A DNA stretch of 64,000 bases, taken from Burkholderia humptydooensis. Its GTDB lineage: Bacteria > Pseudomonadota > Gammaproteobacteria > Burkholderiales > Burkholderiaceae. The notes under the pieces were generated by a model that worked only from the letters and a program-made list of their open reading frames with translations, was not told where the DNA came from and searched no databases. Below are positions 51,308 through 60,966 of the stretch, in pieces. The stretch is taken from the NCBI RefSeq assembly GCF_001513745.1, contig NZ_CP013381.1, forward strand, positions 1-64,000, read 5' to 3'. Numbering within the stretch: the first letter of the stretch is position 1; each line of letters begins with the position of its first letter. The position numbers and the translations under genes are program-made.

Positions 51308-51619
51308 ATGTATCCCTCTAAGATGACAGGCTTGTCGATCTTGGAGATGAATTTGAGTCGAATTACGGAGTCCGAGTTTCGAGAGTACGCCCGGGCCGGG
51401 GCGATCAAGAACGCTCGTGTCGAGAGAGCTCTTGAGGGCTACATCCTCGTGGTCGAGCTTACGTGGAAAGACGGGCTGCACACGCTTTTCACGACTCGAG
51501 ATCACCCACGAGCGTGGGCGAGTCTTGATCGTATGGTCAGCTACCTCGAACGCAACGACCTCAAGCTCACCGCATTCGAGCTCGAGTGGGACAAAAAGGG
51601 CGGTGACGTAAGAAGGTAG
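51308..51619 (+). CDS. Plasmid-type hypothetical protein
   Basis: 103 residues from the chosen ATG; a GTG at 51251 and later ATGs at 51326 and 51347 are also in frame. The core LEGYILVVELTWKDGLHTLF is a beta-meander with conserved Trp, of a kind I associate with small plasmid-borne hypotheticals. It is preceded by an AT-rich stretch (51180-51300), probably its promoter. Confidence 0.5.
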   Translation: MYPSKMTGLSILEMNLSRITESEFREYARAGAIKNARVERALEGYILVVELTWKDGLHTLFTTRDHPRAWASLDRMVSYLERNDLKLTAFELEWDKKGGDVRR

Positions 51620-52249
51620 TTAATTAAGCTGCATCGGGAGCGCGCCAACGCTGTCGATTGCCGCGAGCGGTAGAAGCGGCCGTACCGGATGCGCCAACAT
51701 CCGATACGACCTAACCAAGGTACAGTTCTGAGCGAGAGTGCCCGTGGCTGGTCCTATTATACGACCATATTTGCGATTCCCAGTGGCGTCGACCGCTGGA
51801 TTTTCGCTATTTATCTTGTCGATTGTTGCCATTTGCTTCGCGCGCAACATACTCGGGGAAATCTCCTGGCGAGGCCTCTCAAGGTCGCGCCTTCGATCGA
51901 CGCTGTGTGCCGTATCTCGGTTGTCTTGCGTCGAACATCGCCCCCCCACGGTTTGGCTCATCGTACAACACGTCACGAACTCCCCCGGAGTCCCGTCTGG
52001 TCACGCGTTTACATCTAGCCGCGTGCCTCGGATAGACCAGACGGGCTTTCGGCCCTCGACAACCATGATCTCGTCGGGGGCCGCTTTCTCTTTTCTTTCC
52101 TCTCTCACCACCAGCATTTTCCTTTGTCGGCCCTCACTCGAGGCTGGTGGCTTTGCTGCGGACATGTCCATTACAGGATGTGTGCGCAGCGCTTTTTATT
52201 CCATGCAAGTCGCCGTTGACCGGCGCTTGTACTAACACCAACTGACCCG
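51620..52249. other. Gene-free stretch before the type IV secretion operon
   Basis: Open frames exist on both strands but lack ribosome-binding sites and protein-like composition. The region probably holds the promoter of the secretion operon. A GGGCTTTCGGCCC hairpin-like string at about 52042 is the only visible structure. Confidence 0.45.
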
Positions 52250-52741
52250 ATGATACGCATGAATATCAGCTCACGTCCGATTGGTAGGTTCGTACTACTA
52301 ATGTTATTGGTGTTCGGACATGCATCAATCGGGCATGCGGCCTGTTGGAATGAGGCGGCCGCTTTGTACAACGTTGACCCGATCCTGCTGAAGGCGATCG
52401 GCTGGCACGAATCCCGCGGCTGGAGCGACGCCAAAGGCCCGGTCCTGCCCGACGGAAACCGTGCAATCGGCGTCATGCAGATCAATACGGTCCATCTGCC
52501 AACCCTCACGCGCGCCGGGATTCGGAGAGAAGACCTGCTCGACGCCTGCACAAGCGAGAAGGTTGGCGCCTGGGTGCTCGCGAATTGCATCAAGCAATTC
52601 GGCCCGACGTGGAAGGCAGTCGGCTGCTACAACACTGGTCCGGCCTCCAGCAACGTCGCCGCGCAACTGCGATACGTGAGAAGCGTGCAGCGCTATTACG
52701 CCGCCTATCAGCGCGATGCGGCCAGGGAGCAACAGAAATGA
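52250..52741 (+). CDS. Lytic transglycosylase, VirB1-like
   Basis: 163 residues (ATG at 52250 or 52259). Signal peptide (FVLLMLLVFGHASIGHA) then the SLT fold: IGWHESRG gives catalytic E54, followed by AIGVMQIN and VGCYNTGP. It opens local holes in peptidoglycan for the secretion channel. First gene of the tra operon; the stop overlaps the next start in ATGA. Confidence 0.88.
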   Translation: MIRMNISSRPIGRFVLLMLLVFGHASIGHAACWNEAAALYNVDPILLKAIGWHESRGWSDAKGPVLPDGNRAIGVMQINTVHLPTLTRAGIRREDLLDACTSEKVGAWVLANCIKQFGPTWKAVGCYNTGPASSNVAAQLRYVRSVQRYYAAYQRDAAREQQK

Positions 52742-53079
52742 TCCGGCTGGTCGTCATTGCGCTATCGCTCTTCATCGGCGCCGCGCATGCCCAGGCGCTT
52801 GCGTCATCCAACCCAGTCGCTCGACTGTCGGACGTCGCGCAATTCGGCATGCGGCCCGACGGCGACTTTGTCTTGTGTGACGGACCGGAATGCCCGCAAC
52901 GGACGCTCAAGCATCTCGCCGTCTCTGCCGTACCACGTTCTGTCTCGACGCCCCTTCCGGCCTATACCGAGTCGCCCGCGCGTGCCCGCTCCCCCGCGAA
53001 GCGCGTGCGCCGACACCGGCAGACACCTCACCGCAAGCCCGTGGTGACGTGTACGCCGGCTGCTCGTTCCACCCCGTGA
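52738..53079 (+). CDS. Small secreted hypothetical protein
   Basis: 113 residues with a signal peptide (RLVVIALSLFIGAAHAQA). The mature part has CDGPECPQRTLKHLAV and a basic, Pro-rich tail. No family recognised. Coupled to the transglycosylase by ATGA, so probably an envelope-side accessory of the secretion system. Confidence 0.55.
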   Translation: MIRLVVIALSLFIGAAHAQALASSNPVARLSDVAQFGMRPDGDFVLCDGPECPQRTLKHLAVSAVPRSVSTPLPAYTESPARARSPAKRVRRHRQTPHRKPVVTCTPAARSTP

Positions 53080-53103
53080 CGTCACCTTCATTGAGGAAAT
53101 CCT

Positions 53104-53463
53104 ATGTCGACGTTGAACCATTCCCCCACGGCCAGCGCAGCCACGCTCGAGGACGAACGCTTCGAACAGCTGCGGCAATGGGCCAAGGCGTTGTTGCTCG
53201 TCTGCCTGTTGATCGGGCTGTTGCTTTTCATCTCGCACACCATCGCGGCCGACGGTACCGAGTTCCAGGATGCGTCCACCAAGTTCGAGGGCTGGGTGAA
53301 GGGCAACCTCGGCAAGGTGTCAGCCCTCATTTGCGTCGCGATCGGCATGCTCGTCGCCGCGGTCCGCAAGGATTACCAGTGGATTCTCGGCGGCGTCGCG
53401 CTCGGCATGCTGGTCGGCATCATCGTCGGGATCATCAACTCCAGCTTCACGGCGACCATCTAA
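53104..53463 (+). CDS. traA: TraA-like conjugative pilin
   Basis: 119 residues: a charged N-terminal leader, a first hydrophobic helix (LLLVCLLIGLLLFISH), a loop GTEFQDASTKFEGWVKGNLG and two further hydrophobic helices ending IVGIINSSF. This is the layout of F-type prepilins that are cut and assembled into the pilus. It stands directly before traL, as in SXT/R391-like operons with pilin at the head. The TraF-type peptidase encoded at 63269 probably matures it. Confidence 0.8.
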   Translation: MSTLNHSPTASAATLEDERFEQLRQWAKALLLVCLLIGLLLFISHTIAADGTEFQDASTKFEGWVKGNLGKVSALICVAIGMLVAAVRKDYQWILGGVALGMLVGIIVGIINSSFTATI

Positions 53464-53473
53464 GGGAGGGCCC

Positions 53474-53767
53474 ATGTCAGCCGACGATCTGTCCCACGCC
53501 GTGCCCCTGTCCCTCGACGACCCACCCAAGCTGTTGTTCTGGGACTGGGACGTCGCATGCATCGCCATGTTCGGGATCATGTCGGGTCTCGGCACCGGCT
53601 ATCCGATCGTCGGCTTCCTCCTTGGTATCGGCCTCGCGTGGGCGTATTCCCACTTCTTCAAATCGGACCTTCATCCCGGCATCGCCGCGCACCTGATCGC
53701 GTGGATCGCCGGCATGCCGACGCCATCCGACCTGCCACCGACCCATCTTCGCGAATTCAAGGGCTGA
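53474..53767 (+). CDS. traL: TraL pilus assembly protein
   Basis: 97 residues with PPKLLFWDWDVACIAMFGIM and one or two membrane helices, the standard TraL size and pattern. Inner-membrane protein at the base of F-type pili. It is 10 bases after the pilin gene, with TraE four bases downstream. Confidence 0.85.
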   Translation: MSADDLSHAVPLSLDDPPKLLFWDWDVACIAMFGIMSGLGTGYPIVGFLLGIGLAWAYSHFFKSDLHPGIAAHLIAWIAGMPTPSDLPPTHLREFKG

Positions 53768-53770
53768 GCC

Positions 53771-54361
53771 ATGCGTCCAGACATCGCCAAGAACGAACGC
53801 GACAAGCTGACCGACACGATCCGGTTCCACCGAAAGATCATCTCGGGGCAGGCGATCGCCAATGTCCTGCTGGCGTTGCTGGTCGGCTGGACGGTGCTTC
53901 ACGACACCACGCGGATCGTACCGCCTGAAGTCAAACGCCCTTACCAGATCGGCGCGGGCCAGGCCGATCAGGACTATTTGAGCGACATGTCGGGCTACGT
54001 GCTCAGCCTCATATTGACGTCGACGCCGGAGACCGTCGACTACAACAACAGCATCCTCCTCAAGCTGGTAGAGCCCGATCAGTACCCGGTTTACAAGACG
54101 CGGTTTGACGCGGCGGCGATCCGCATCAAACGCGAAAAGATCACGACGATCTGGTCACCGCAATCGCAACAGATCTTCGTGGAGGCCAAGCGCGTCATCT
54201 GGAAGGGCACCCTCAAGACCTACATCGGGGATCAGCCCGTCTCGACGCTGCCTCACACCTATGTCGTTGAGCTTCCCATCTCCTTTTCAGGACGGACCTA
54301 TGTTCGCAAAGCCGAGGAAGTGCTGGACAGCACTCGCGCTGCTGCTGGCCGTAGCCAGTAA
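53771..54361 (+). CDS. traE: TraE (VirB5/VirB8-like assembly protein)
   Basis: 196 residues. One N-terminal membrane helix (AIANVLLALLVGWTVL) and a periplasmic domain with PYQIGAGQADQDYLSDMSGY and YVVELPISFSGRTYV, as in F-type TraE. It bridges inner membrane and periplasm. The stop lies 62 bases inside traK. Confidence 0.87.
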   Translation: MRPDIAKNERDKLTDTIRFHRKIISGQAIANVLLALLVGWTVLHDTTRIVPPEVKRPYQIGAGQADQDYLSDMSGYVLSLILTSTPETVDYNNSILLKLVEPDQYPVYKTRFDAAAIRIKREKITTIWSPQSQQIFVEAKRVIWKGTLKTYIGDQPVSTLPHTYVVELPISFSGRTYVRKAEEVLDSTRAAAGRSQ

Positions 54362-55028
54362 CACTTTCGCGGGAACGGGCGCCGCCCTGTCGGAATACAA
54401 CGTCTCGATGACCGAGCAGAACCGGCTCGCCATCGACGGCCGAAAGATCACGCAGATCATCCCGAAGCAGAAAGGCGCGCTCACGTACGTCAAGGATCTG
54501 GCCAACGGTGTGCTCTATTTCACGTTCGCCGACCCGGACGCTGCGCAGGGCACCGAGTCGCTCTTCGTGGTCGACGACCACAATGACACGTACCAGCTGC
54601 TGCTGCAGCCGCGGCGCATGCCGAGCGCCAACATTGTCGTGCCGGCGGTCGGTGGTGGCGAGGTCCGTCGCACTCAAGCGATCTCGACGCGGACGTCGTC
54701 GTATCAGTTCGCTATCAAGAGCCTGCTCGAGGAGATGGTCGCGGCGCACGATGACCAGGACGCGCAATTCAGCGCGGCCGTGACGCCCGTCAACCAGATG
54801 GTGCCGCTCTGGCAGGAGGCGCAGCTGACGCTCGAGCTGCGCTATACCGAGGACGACCTGGTCGGCGAGCAATACCGGCTGACCAACGTGTCCACCGGCG
54901 ACATGGTGATTGCCGAGCAGGAGCTGTATCGCAAAGGCGTGCTCGCGATCGTGATCGATCAGCAAACGCTGGCGCCCGGTGACTCGACGGCCGTCTACGT
55001 CGTGAGGGGGCGCACCGATCATGAGTGA
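54300..55028 (+). CDS. traK: TraK secretin-like outer-membrane component
   Basis: 242 residues with signal peptide (WTALALLLAVASNTFA). The beta-rich body (LSEYNVSMTEQNRLAIDGRK, LYFTFADPDAAQGTESLFVV) matches TraK (VirB9-like). With TraB and TraV it forms the core complex across the envelope. Overlaps traE by 62 bases and traB by eight. Confidence 0.87.
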   Translation: MFAKPRKCWTALALLLAVASNTFAGTGAALSEYNVSMTEQNRLAIDGRKITQIIPKQKGALTYVKDLANGVLYFTFADPDAAQGTESLFVVDDHNDTYQLLLQPRRMPSANIVVPAVGGGEVRRTQAISTRTSSYQFAIKSLLEEMVAAHDDQDAQFSAAVTPVNQMVPLWQEAQLTLELRYTEDDLVGEQYRLTNVSTGDMVIAEQELYRKGVLAIVIDQQTLAPGDSTAVYVVRGRTDHE

Positions 55029-56421
55029 TACCAAGCCGGTCGTCGCGTCGAACGATCAAACCAAGCGCCGGCAGCGCCTGGTCGTGATCGGCGCGGTCGT
55101 CGTCATCGTCGCGATCACAGGCGTCGGCCTGATGTTGACCGACGACACCGCGCCTCCGCCGAAACCCAAGCCGATCACGCAGGCAATACAGCAGCCTGGA
55201 ACGATCGACGATCGCGACGCGTGGCGTGCGAAGTCGGCCGCCACGATGGCCGATCTCGAGCAACGTGTTCAACGGCAGCAGGCCCGTCTTGAAGAGCAAC
55301 AGGCGGCGATCGACAAGATGGCGTCCGCCGCCGCTGCGCAGCAGGCATCTGCCGCTGTGGCGGCATCGCTTGCGGCCGCGGCATCCAGCGCGGCGGCGAC
55401 TGCAGGGACGCCGGCGTCGAGCGCGACTGCAGCCACGACGCTCAACAAGCCATTGCCGGTCACCACGCGCGGCTTGGGCGGAAAGCAGGTCCTGCCGCCG
55501 CCCGGTGGCACGCTCGCGCAGCGCATCGACGGCAATGACGCAGCGCCACGTCAGCTCGAAATCATCTCGTTCGCCGACGACGGATCCGGCTCGGGCGCCG
55601 ACAGCTCGAGTTCCGCCGGCTCCAGCGGCGGAAAACAGGAAGTCATCGGCTTTCCGACCGACCCGAAGGCGCGCCGTTACGCCGCCACGAAGGGAACGAG
55701 CGCCGCCACCTCGAGCAGCGGGCAAGGCCTCGTCAATATCCTGCCGGCCGGGTCATTCTTCCGCGTCGGCATGCTCAATGGCGTCGACGCGCCGACCGGC
55801 GGCCAGGCGCAGAGCGATCCCCTGTCGGTGGACCTGCACGCCCTCGAGGCCGCCAACCTCCCGAACCGCAAGCGCCTTGATCTGCGCGATTGCCGCGTGG
55901 TCGCCGCCACCTGGGGGGACCTGTCGTCGGAGCGCATGATGGGGCGCACGCAAACGCTGTCCTGCATTCTGGAGGGCAAGTCCATCGAGATCCCCATCAA
56001 GGGCAAGCTGATCGGCGAGGACGGCAAGGAAGGCGTGCGCGGCAGGCTCGTGACGAAGCAGGGGCAACTGCTCGCCAATGCAATCCTGTCGGGAACGCTC
56101 GGCGGCATCGGCCAGGCGTTCCAGCAATCGGCCACCGTCACCTCGATCGGCGGTGGCGGCATCTCGCAGACCGTCGACAGCGGCCAGGTCGGGCGCGCCG
56201 CAATCGGCGGTGGCGTCGGTTCCGCCGGCCAGATGCTCGCCCAGTACTACCTGAAGGCAGCCGACAAGTTGTATCCGGTGATCGAAACCGACGCGACGCG
56301 CACGATCGAAGTCTCGATCACGCAAGGCACGTTCGTCGACGCCTCCACCGCCGCCCTCTTCGATCGACGCGACGGCAGCCGTCGCAGTGGCGATCGCTCC
56401 CGGAGATTCTCTGATGACTAA
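55021..56421 (+). CDS. traB: TraB core-complex protein (VirB10-like)
   Basis: 466 residues. Cytoplasmic N-terminus, one membrane helix (LVVIGAVVVIVAITGVGLML), an Ala/Gln-rich coiled coil (about 75-140), a Pro/Gly linker, then the beta-barrel domain (LLPAGSFFRVGMLNGVDAPT, GRTQTLSCILEGKSIEI). It spans both membranes. The stop overlaps the DsbC gene. Confidence 0.9.
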   Translation: MSDTKPVVASNDQTKRRQRLVVIGAVVVIVAITGVGLMLTDDTAPPPKPKPITQAIQQPGTIDDRDAWRAKSAATMADLEQRVQRQQARLEEQQAAIDKMASAAAAQQASAAVAASLAAAASSAAATAGTPASSATAATTLNKPLPVTTRGLGGKQVLPPPGGTLAQRIDGNDAAPRQLEIISFADDGSGSGADSSSSAGSSGGKQEVIGFPTDPKARRYAATKGTSAATSSSGQGLVNILPAGSFFRVGMLNGVDAPTGGQAQSDPLSVDLHALEAANLPNRKRLDLRDCRVVAATWGDLSSERMMGRTQTLSCILEGKSIEIPIKGKLIGEDGKEGVRGRLVTKQGQLLANAILSGTLGGIGQAFQQSATVTSIGGGGISQTVDSGQVGRAAIGGGVGSAGQMLAQYYLKAADKLYPVIETDATRTIEVSITQGTFVDASTAALFDRRDGSRRSGDRSRRFSDD

Positions 56422-57211
56422 TCGTATCCGCCTGAAACGCGCGATTGCTGCCGTGACCGTGGGTGTCCTCGCCGCGTCGACGCTCGCCGCGACCGCCGAC
56501 GACAGCCAGTCCGTCGCGGCTCACCTCGCCTTGCTCTATCCCAACACGCCGTTCCGGGACGTCAAGCCGGCGCCGGTCGCGGGGCTCTACGAGGTGACGA
56601 TGGGGCAGAACATCGCGTACACCGACGCGAGCGGCCAGTATTTTCTGTTCGGCCACCTCTTCGACATGCAAAACCAGGTCGATTTGACCGAACAGACGCA
56701 GGCGCAGGGCTACAAGACCCGTTTTCCGGCGCAGTTTCTCGATCACGCAATCAAGACCGTGCACGGCAACGGCAAGCGTGTCGTCGCGATCTTTTCCGAT
56801 CCCGATTGTCCGTATTGCCGTGCTATCGAGAAGGAACTCCAGCGCGTCGACAACGTGACCATCTACACATTTCTCTACCCGCTCGAGTCGATCCACCCCG
56901 GTGCGACGAACAAGTCCATCCGCATCCAGTGCGCGACCGATCCCGCGAAGGCATGGCGAGACTGGATGACGAACAATCGGCTGCCGCCCCTGGTGGCGTG
57001 CCATCACCCGATCAATGACAACCTGGTTCTCGGTTCACGGCTCGGCGTCACGGGTACGCCGACGCTGATTGCCGAAGATGGCCGGATGCTGCCGGGGGCG
57101 GTCTCCGCGACGCAGCTCGAGGCCTGGTTGAACGCCGGACAACGCGTGCCCAGCGCCGGTGATCAGGATAGCGCGGCGACCCGTGCGCCGGCGCAGGGAG
57201 TGGCGCAATGA
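56414..57211 (+). CDS. dsbC: DsbC-type thiol:disulfide isomerase
   Basis: 265 residues. Signal peptide (AIAAVTVGVLAASTLAATA), N-terminal dimerisation region, then the thioredoxin domain with active site CPYC (C132, C135) in SDPDCPYCRAIEKEL. The cis-Pro loop is GTPTLI. In F-type systems this helps fold cysteine-rich tra proteins such as TraV. Starts inside the traB end. Confidence 0.9.
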   Translation: MTNRIRLKRAIAAVTVGVLAASTLAATADDSQSVAAHLALLYPNTPFRDVKPAPVAGLYEVTMGQNIAYTDASGQYFLFGHLFDMQNQVDLTEQTQAQGYKTRFPAQFLDHAIKTVHGNGKRVVAIFSDPDCPYCRAIEKELQRVDNVTIYTFLYPLESIHPGATNKSIRIQCATDPAKAWRDWMTNNRLPPLVACHHPINDNLVLGSRLGVTGTPTLIAEDGRMLPGAVSATQLEAWLNAGQRVPSAGDQDSAATRAPAQGVAQ

Positions 57212-57855
57212 TTCCCCGCACGTTCCTGATGGCCTCGGCAACCGTCGCGGTCGTCTCCGCATGCAGTTTCTCCGGCCTCGACGCGGAAAGCAAGTTCGCC
57301 TGTAAGGCGCCGGATGGCGTGGTCTGCGATTCGATGACGGGCTCGCTCGCGAACCTGCAGGCTGGCAACGCCCGCGGTACGCGCACGAGCCAGTTGGCCG
57401 CCGCCAGTGCGCCGACGTCGAAGACGCCGGCCCAGGGCGCGGTGCTCGCCCGCCCGCTCTTCAGCGGCTCGCCGATCCGCAGCGCGCCGCATGTCGTTCG
57501 CGCGTGGATCGCGCCGTGGGAGGACGCCGACGGCGATCTCCACGACCAGAGCTACGTCTACCTCACCACCGATACCGGTCGCTGGCTCGTCGAACACAAC
57601 CAGCGGCGCATCCGCGACCTGTATCGGCCGACGGTCGGCGGCACCGTTGCGGCGGACGCGAGCGCTTCGCCGAAGGCCGAGCCGCCGTCGGCAGCCGTCG
57701 CCCTCGGGTCCGGCGGTGCCGTCCAGGCCGCACAGGGCGAGCTTCTCAAATCGGCGCGCGATGCAATGGACTCGGCCCAGCAGGCGGTAAGGCAAGCGCC
57801 GATGTCCGGCGATCTCCTGAAAAACCTCGCGACCGGCATTCGCTCGCCGCAATAA
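57208..57855 (+). CDS. traV: TraV outer-membrane lipoprotein
   Basis: 215 residues. Lipobox VVSAC and the paired cysteines of TraV, KFACKAPDGVVCDSMTG, are both present. A later segment (HVVRAWIAPWEDADGDLHDQ) is typical of the family. It anchors the core complex in the outer membrane. ATGA overlap with dsbC. Confidence 0.9.
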   Translation: MIPRTFLMASATVAVVSACSFSGLDAESKFACKAPDGVVCDSMTGSLANLQAGNARGTRTSQLAAASAPTSKTPAQGAVLARPLFSGSPIRSAPHVVRAWIAPWEDADGDLHDQSYVYLTTDTGRWLVEHNQRRIRDLYRPTVGGTVAADASASPKAEPPSAAVALGSGGAVQAAQGELLKSARDAMDSAQQAVRQAPMSGDLLKNLATGIRSPQ

Positions 57856-57868
57856 CGGGAAGCCCGCC

Positions 57869-60472
57869 ATGAAGATGCCCGACACCGGTGACTGGCTCAA
57901 GCAGGCAAGGACCAGGGTCCGCAACGTGGTGCGGCAGTCCGTGCTCGGTGAGACCCCAGAGCACGATCCGATCGACGAAACGCTGAACGTGCCGCAGCAG
58001 GATGCTGCCAGCGGCTTTCACGAGATCCTGAAGTACGACCAGTACGACGACACGACCGGGCTCTTCTACAACGACAACTCGGTCGCGTTCGTCCTCGATG
58101 TCGTTCCGCAAACCGGCGCCAACGACGAAATGGTCAGTCGGCTGAGCACCCTCTTCACGCCGATTCCCTCGGGAACCGGCGTGCAGTGGTGCTTGTTCGG
58201 GAGCTCGCGCGTCGACGACGTGCTCGATCGCTACGAGGATTTGCGGTTCGAGGCAGTCGAAGCCGGCAAGGTCGACCCCCTCTTTCTCGATCTCGCCAGG
58301 CAACGCACCCAGTTCATCCGCAGTCGTATGGGCGAGTCGCTTTTCGATGACATGCCGTTCGCGGTTCGGCGCTTTCGCCTGGTGATGTCCGTCACCCGAT
58401 CCGGCACGCACGACGATCCGATCCTCGTCGAGCAGATGCACGACCTGCAGGCCACGCTGCTGTCCTCCCTGCGCACCGGCAATCTGCCGGCGAGAAGCAT
58501 GGACGCCGACGCCCTGATCGCCTTCCTGTTCCCGATCTTCAACCCGGAATATCTGTTCAATGACAACCCCCTTCCGGATCTGCGCTACGACCCGACACGG
58601 CCGATCAAGGAACAGATCACGGTCGTCGGGCATCGCGCGCGCGTACGAACCACGGAGATCGTCTTCGGTGTTCCGCCGGCCGACAACACCGAGCGTGACA
58701 CGCGCGTCGCGGTCCGCGCCTTTGGCATCCAGCGCTACCCGGCGGAAAAGCGTCTCTGGGAAATGAGCAACATCATCGGATCGTTCACCGATCCGGAGCT
58801 CCAGTATCCGTGCCCCTTCCTGATTTGCGGCGGCGTCCAGACGCTCGAGCGGATCGCCACCGACAACCGGGTACAGCTGAAGGCCGCACGCGCCCAGCAG
58901 AATGCCGAGTCGAAGATGGCCAAGTTCCAGGTCAATCTGGCCACGCAAAATCGCGACTGGCGGATGGTGCAGCACCAGATCGCTGCTGGTGGCCAACTGT
59001 GCGAGATCTATCACACGCTGTTGCTGTTCGCTCCGAAGGAGCGCATCAACCGGGCCAGTCAGATGGCCATCAACATCTGGGACAAGGTGCGGTTTCGGAT
59101 TACCCCGTTGCGCATGCTCCATCTCGGCGCGTTCTACGCGAGCTTGCCGATGACGCTCACCAAGGGTGCGTACCGGGATCTGAAGCGCAATCGCTTGATG
59201 TCGACGAAAACGACCGTGAACGCCATCGACATGGCACCGGTCCTCGCCGAGTGGAGCGGTCTCGGGCGACCGGTCCTCTTGCTGTATGGCCGCCGTGGCA
59301 CCATCACGCCAATCGATTTCTACGCCAACAAGCAGGGCAACTACAATCTGTTCGCCACAGGCGTCTCGGGTGCCGGGAAGACGGCGTTCCTGGTGGAGGT
59401 GGTCAACGCTTACCGCAGCCTCGGCGCGCGCTGCTCGATTATCGATGTCGGTCGCGGCTACGAGAACGCTGTTGCGCTGATGGGCGGCTCCTTCATCGAA
59501 TTCAAGCTGAACTCGGACATCTGCATCAATCCGTTCACGTGGGTGGCGGCAGACAGCGAGAACACGTTTGAACAGGAGCTGCGCCTGCTCAAACCGATGA
59601 TCGGACGCATGGCGTCGCCCGACAGTCCGTTGTCGCCGCTCCAGTATTCGTTCATTGAAGACGCGATCACCGCGGTCTGGGCCGACTACGGTCCGGAATC
59701 GAATCCGACGCGGATCGCCGAATACCTGAAGGACAAGATCAAGAACGAGAAGGGCGAAGTCGAGCGGATCGCGTTCGAGCTGTCGCATCAACTGCGGCCC
59801 TTCTGCAAAGGCGGTGCGTTCGGGCGGTTCTTTAACGGCAAGGCCAACATCAACTTCGACAACGACCTCACCGCGCTCGAACTCGAGGAGCTGAAGGACG
59901 CGCCCGAGCTGCGCCGCGTCGTGTTGTTCGCTGCGACGAACCGCATCACGTACGACATGTACATGTCGCCTCGCAACCTCCCCAAACTCGCCCTGGTGGA
60001 CGAGGCCTGGCAGCTGCTCGGCAGTGATCCGGAGACCGCGCTTTTCATTGAGGAAGGATATCGCCGGGCTCGGAAGTACAAGGGAATATTCGGCCTCGGC
60101 ACACAGTCGATCTACGACGCGTTCAAGAACGACGCGTCCAAAGCCGCGTGGACCAACTCCGATTGGAAGATCGTGCTGCGTCAGGACTTGCAGTCGTTCA
60201 ACAAGATGAAGGCGGAGGGGACCATCTCGTTCTCACCCGCCGTTGAACAGATGATCCGCTCGCTGACCAAGATCGACGGTCACTTCTCGGAGATGGTGTT
60301 GATTTCCCCGGAGGGGGAACAGCTGCTGCGGCACGCCCCCGATCCGCTCGCGTTGATGATGGCGTCGTCCACCGGCGAGGATGTCGAGGAGCGTGACCGT
60401 CTGCTCGAGCACGGTCATACGCACGCTCAGGCGCTTGCGATCATGCTGGAACGCCGCGGAGGTCGGGCATGA
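57869..60472 (+). CDS. traC: TraC secretion ATPase (VirB4 family)
   Basis: 867 residues. The Walker A motif GVSGAGKTAF places K504, and Walker B LALVDEAWQLLG places D711. The N-terminal half (ASGFHEILKYDQYDDTTGLF) is the VirB4/TraC N-domain. It powers pilus assembly from the cytoplasmic face. Full length for the family. Overlaps the next gene by four bases. Confidence 0.93.
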   Translation: MKMPDTGDWLKQARTRVRNVVRQSVLGETPEHDPIDETLNVPQQDAASGFHEILKYDQYDDTTGLFYNDNSVAFVLDVVPQTGANDEMVSRLSTLFTPIPSGTGVQWCLFGSSRVDDVLDRYEDLRFEAVEAGKVDPLFLDLARQRTQFIRSRMGESLFDDMPFAVRRFRLVMSVTRSGTHDDPILVEQMHDLQATLLSSLRTGNLPARSMDADALIAFLFPIFNPEYLFNDNPLPDLRYDPTRPIKEQITVVGHRARVRTTEIVFGVPPADNTERDTRVAVRAFGIQRYPAEKRLWEMSNIIGSFTDPELQYPCPFLICGGVQTLERIATDNRVQLKAARAQQNAESKMAKFQVNLATQNRDWRMVQHQIAAGGQLCEIYHTLLLFAPKERINRASQMAINIWDKVRFRITPLRMLHLGAFYASLPMTLTKGAYRDLKRNRLMSTKTTVNAIDMAPVLAEWSGLGRPVLLLYGRRGTITPIDFYANKQGNYNLFATGVSGAGKTAFLVEVVNAYRSLGARCSIIDVGRGYENAVALMGGSFIEFKLNSDICINPFTWVAADSENTFEQELRLLKPMIGRMASPDSPLSPLQYSFIEDAITAVWADYGPESNPTRIAEYLKDKIKNEKGEVERIAFELSHQLRPFCKGGAFGRFFNGKANINFDNDLTALELEELKDAPELRRVVLFAATNRITYDMYMSPRNLPKLALVDEAWQLLGSDPETALFIEEGYRRARKYKGIFGLGTQSIYDAFKNDASKAAWTNSDWKIVLRQDLQSFNKMKAEGTISFSPAVEQMIRSLTKIDGHFSEMVLISPEGEQLLRHAPDPLALMMASSTGEDVEERDRLLEHGHTHAQALAIMLERRGGRA

Positions 60473-60966
60473 AGGAAGAACCGACCCTCATGCCGAAGCT
60501 CGGGGAGCTGCGCGCCGAGCCCGACGCAAGCGCGGAACCGGCGCTTGGCGAAACCGGCACCAGCCACGCCAGGCGCGACATCGCCGGCTACGTCGCCCCC
60601 GTTCTCGTCTCGTCGATCGTGACGCTGCTCGCGCTCGCGCCGGTGCTTTACGTGCGCCTCGCCCATCTGCCGAAGCCCGTGGCAACGGTGGATCTGCAGC
60701 AACTCGTCGTGCTCGGGCAACAGCGCTACCTCGATCGCCGCAACGTGCAGGCAGCAGCCTCCGTCCCCGACGTGTCGACCGCCACCGCTGCGTCGGTCGA
60801 GTTCGCGCGCGACTTGTCGGCGGCAGTCATCGAACTCGGCGCGACGTGCAAGTGCGTCCTGCTCAACAAGGCCGCGGTGCTCAACAGCGACGCAATCACC
60901 GATTACACCGACCAGCTGCGGGACAAGCTCAAGCTTCCGGCGGCGACATCAGGAGCCCCGCGATGA
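60469..60966 (+). CDS. trbI: TrbI-like type-F transfer protein
   Basis: 165 residues: cytoplasmic stretch, one membrane helix (SSIVTLLALAPVLYVRLA) and a periplasmic domain opening VATVDLQQLVVLGQQ. This fits TrbI of F-type systems, which regulates pilus length. Longer N-terminal tail than F TrbI. It is followed by a start inside its stop. Confidence 0.65.
   Translation: MKEEPTLMPKLGELRAEPDASAEPALGETGTSHARRDIAGYVAPVLVSSIVTLLALAPVLYVRLAHLPKPVATVDLQQLVVLGQQRYLDRRNVQAAASVPDVSTATAASVEFARDLSAAVIELGATCKCVLLNKAAVLNSDAITDYTDQLRDKLKLPAATSGAPR

Noticed and set aside
51620..52249. ORFs on both strands before the transglycosylase gene
   Set aside because: No ribosome-binding site, odd composition and no conservation signal; treated as non-coding.
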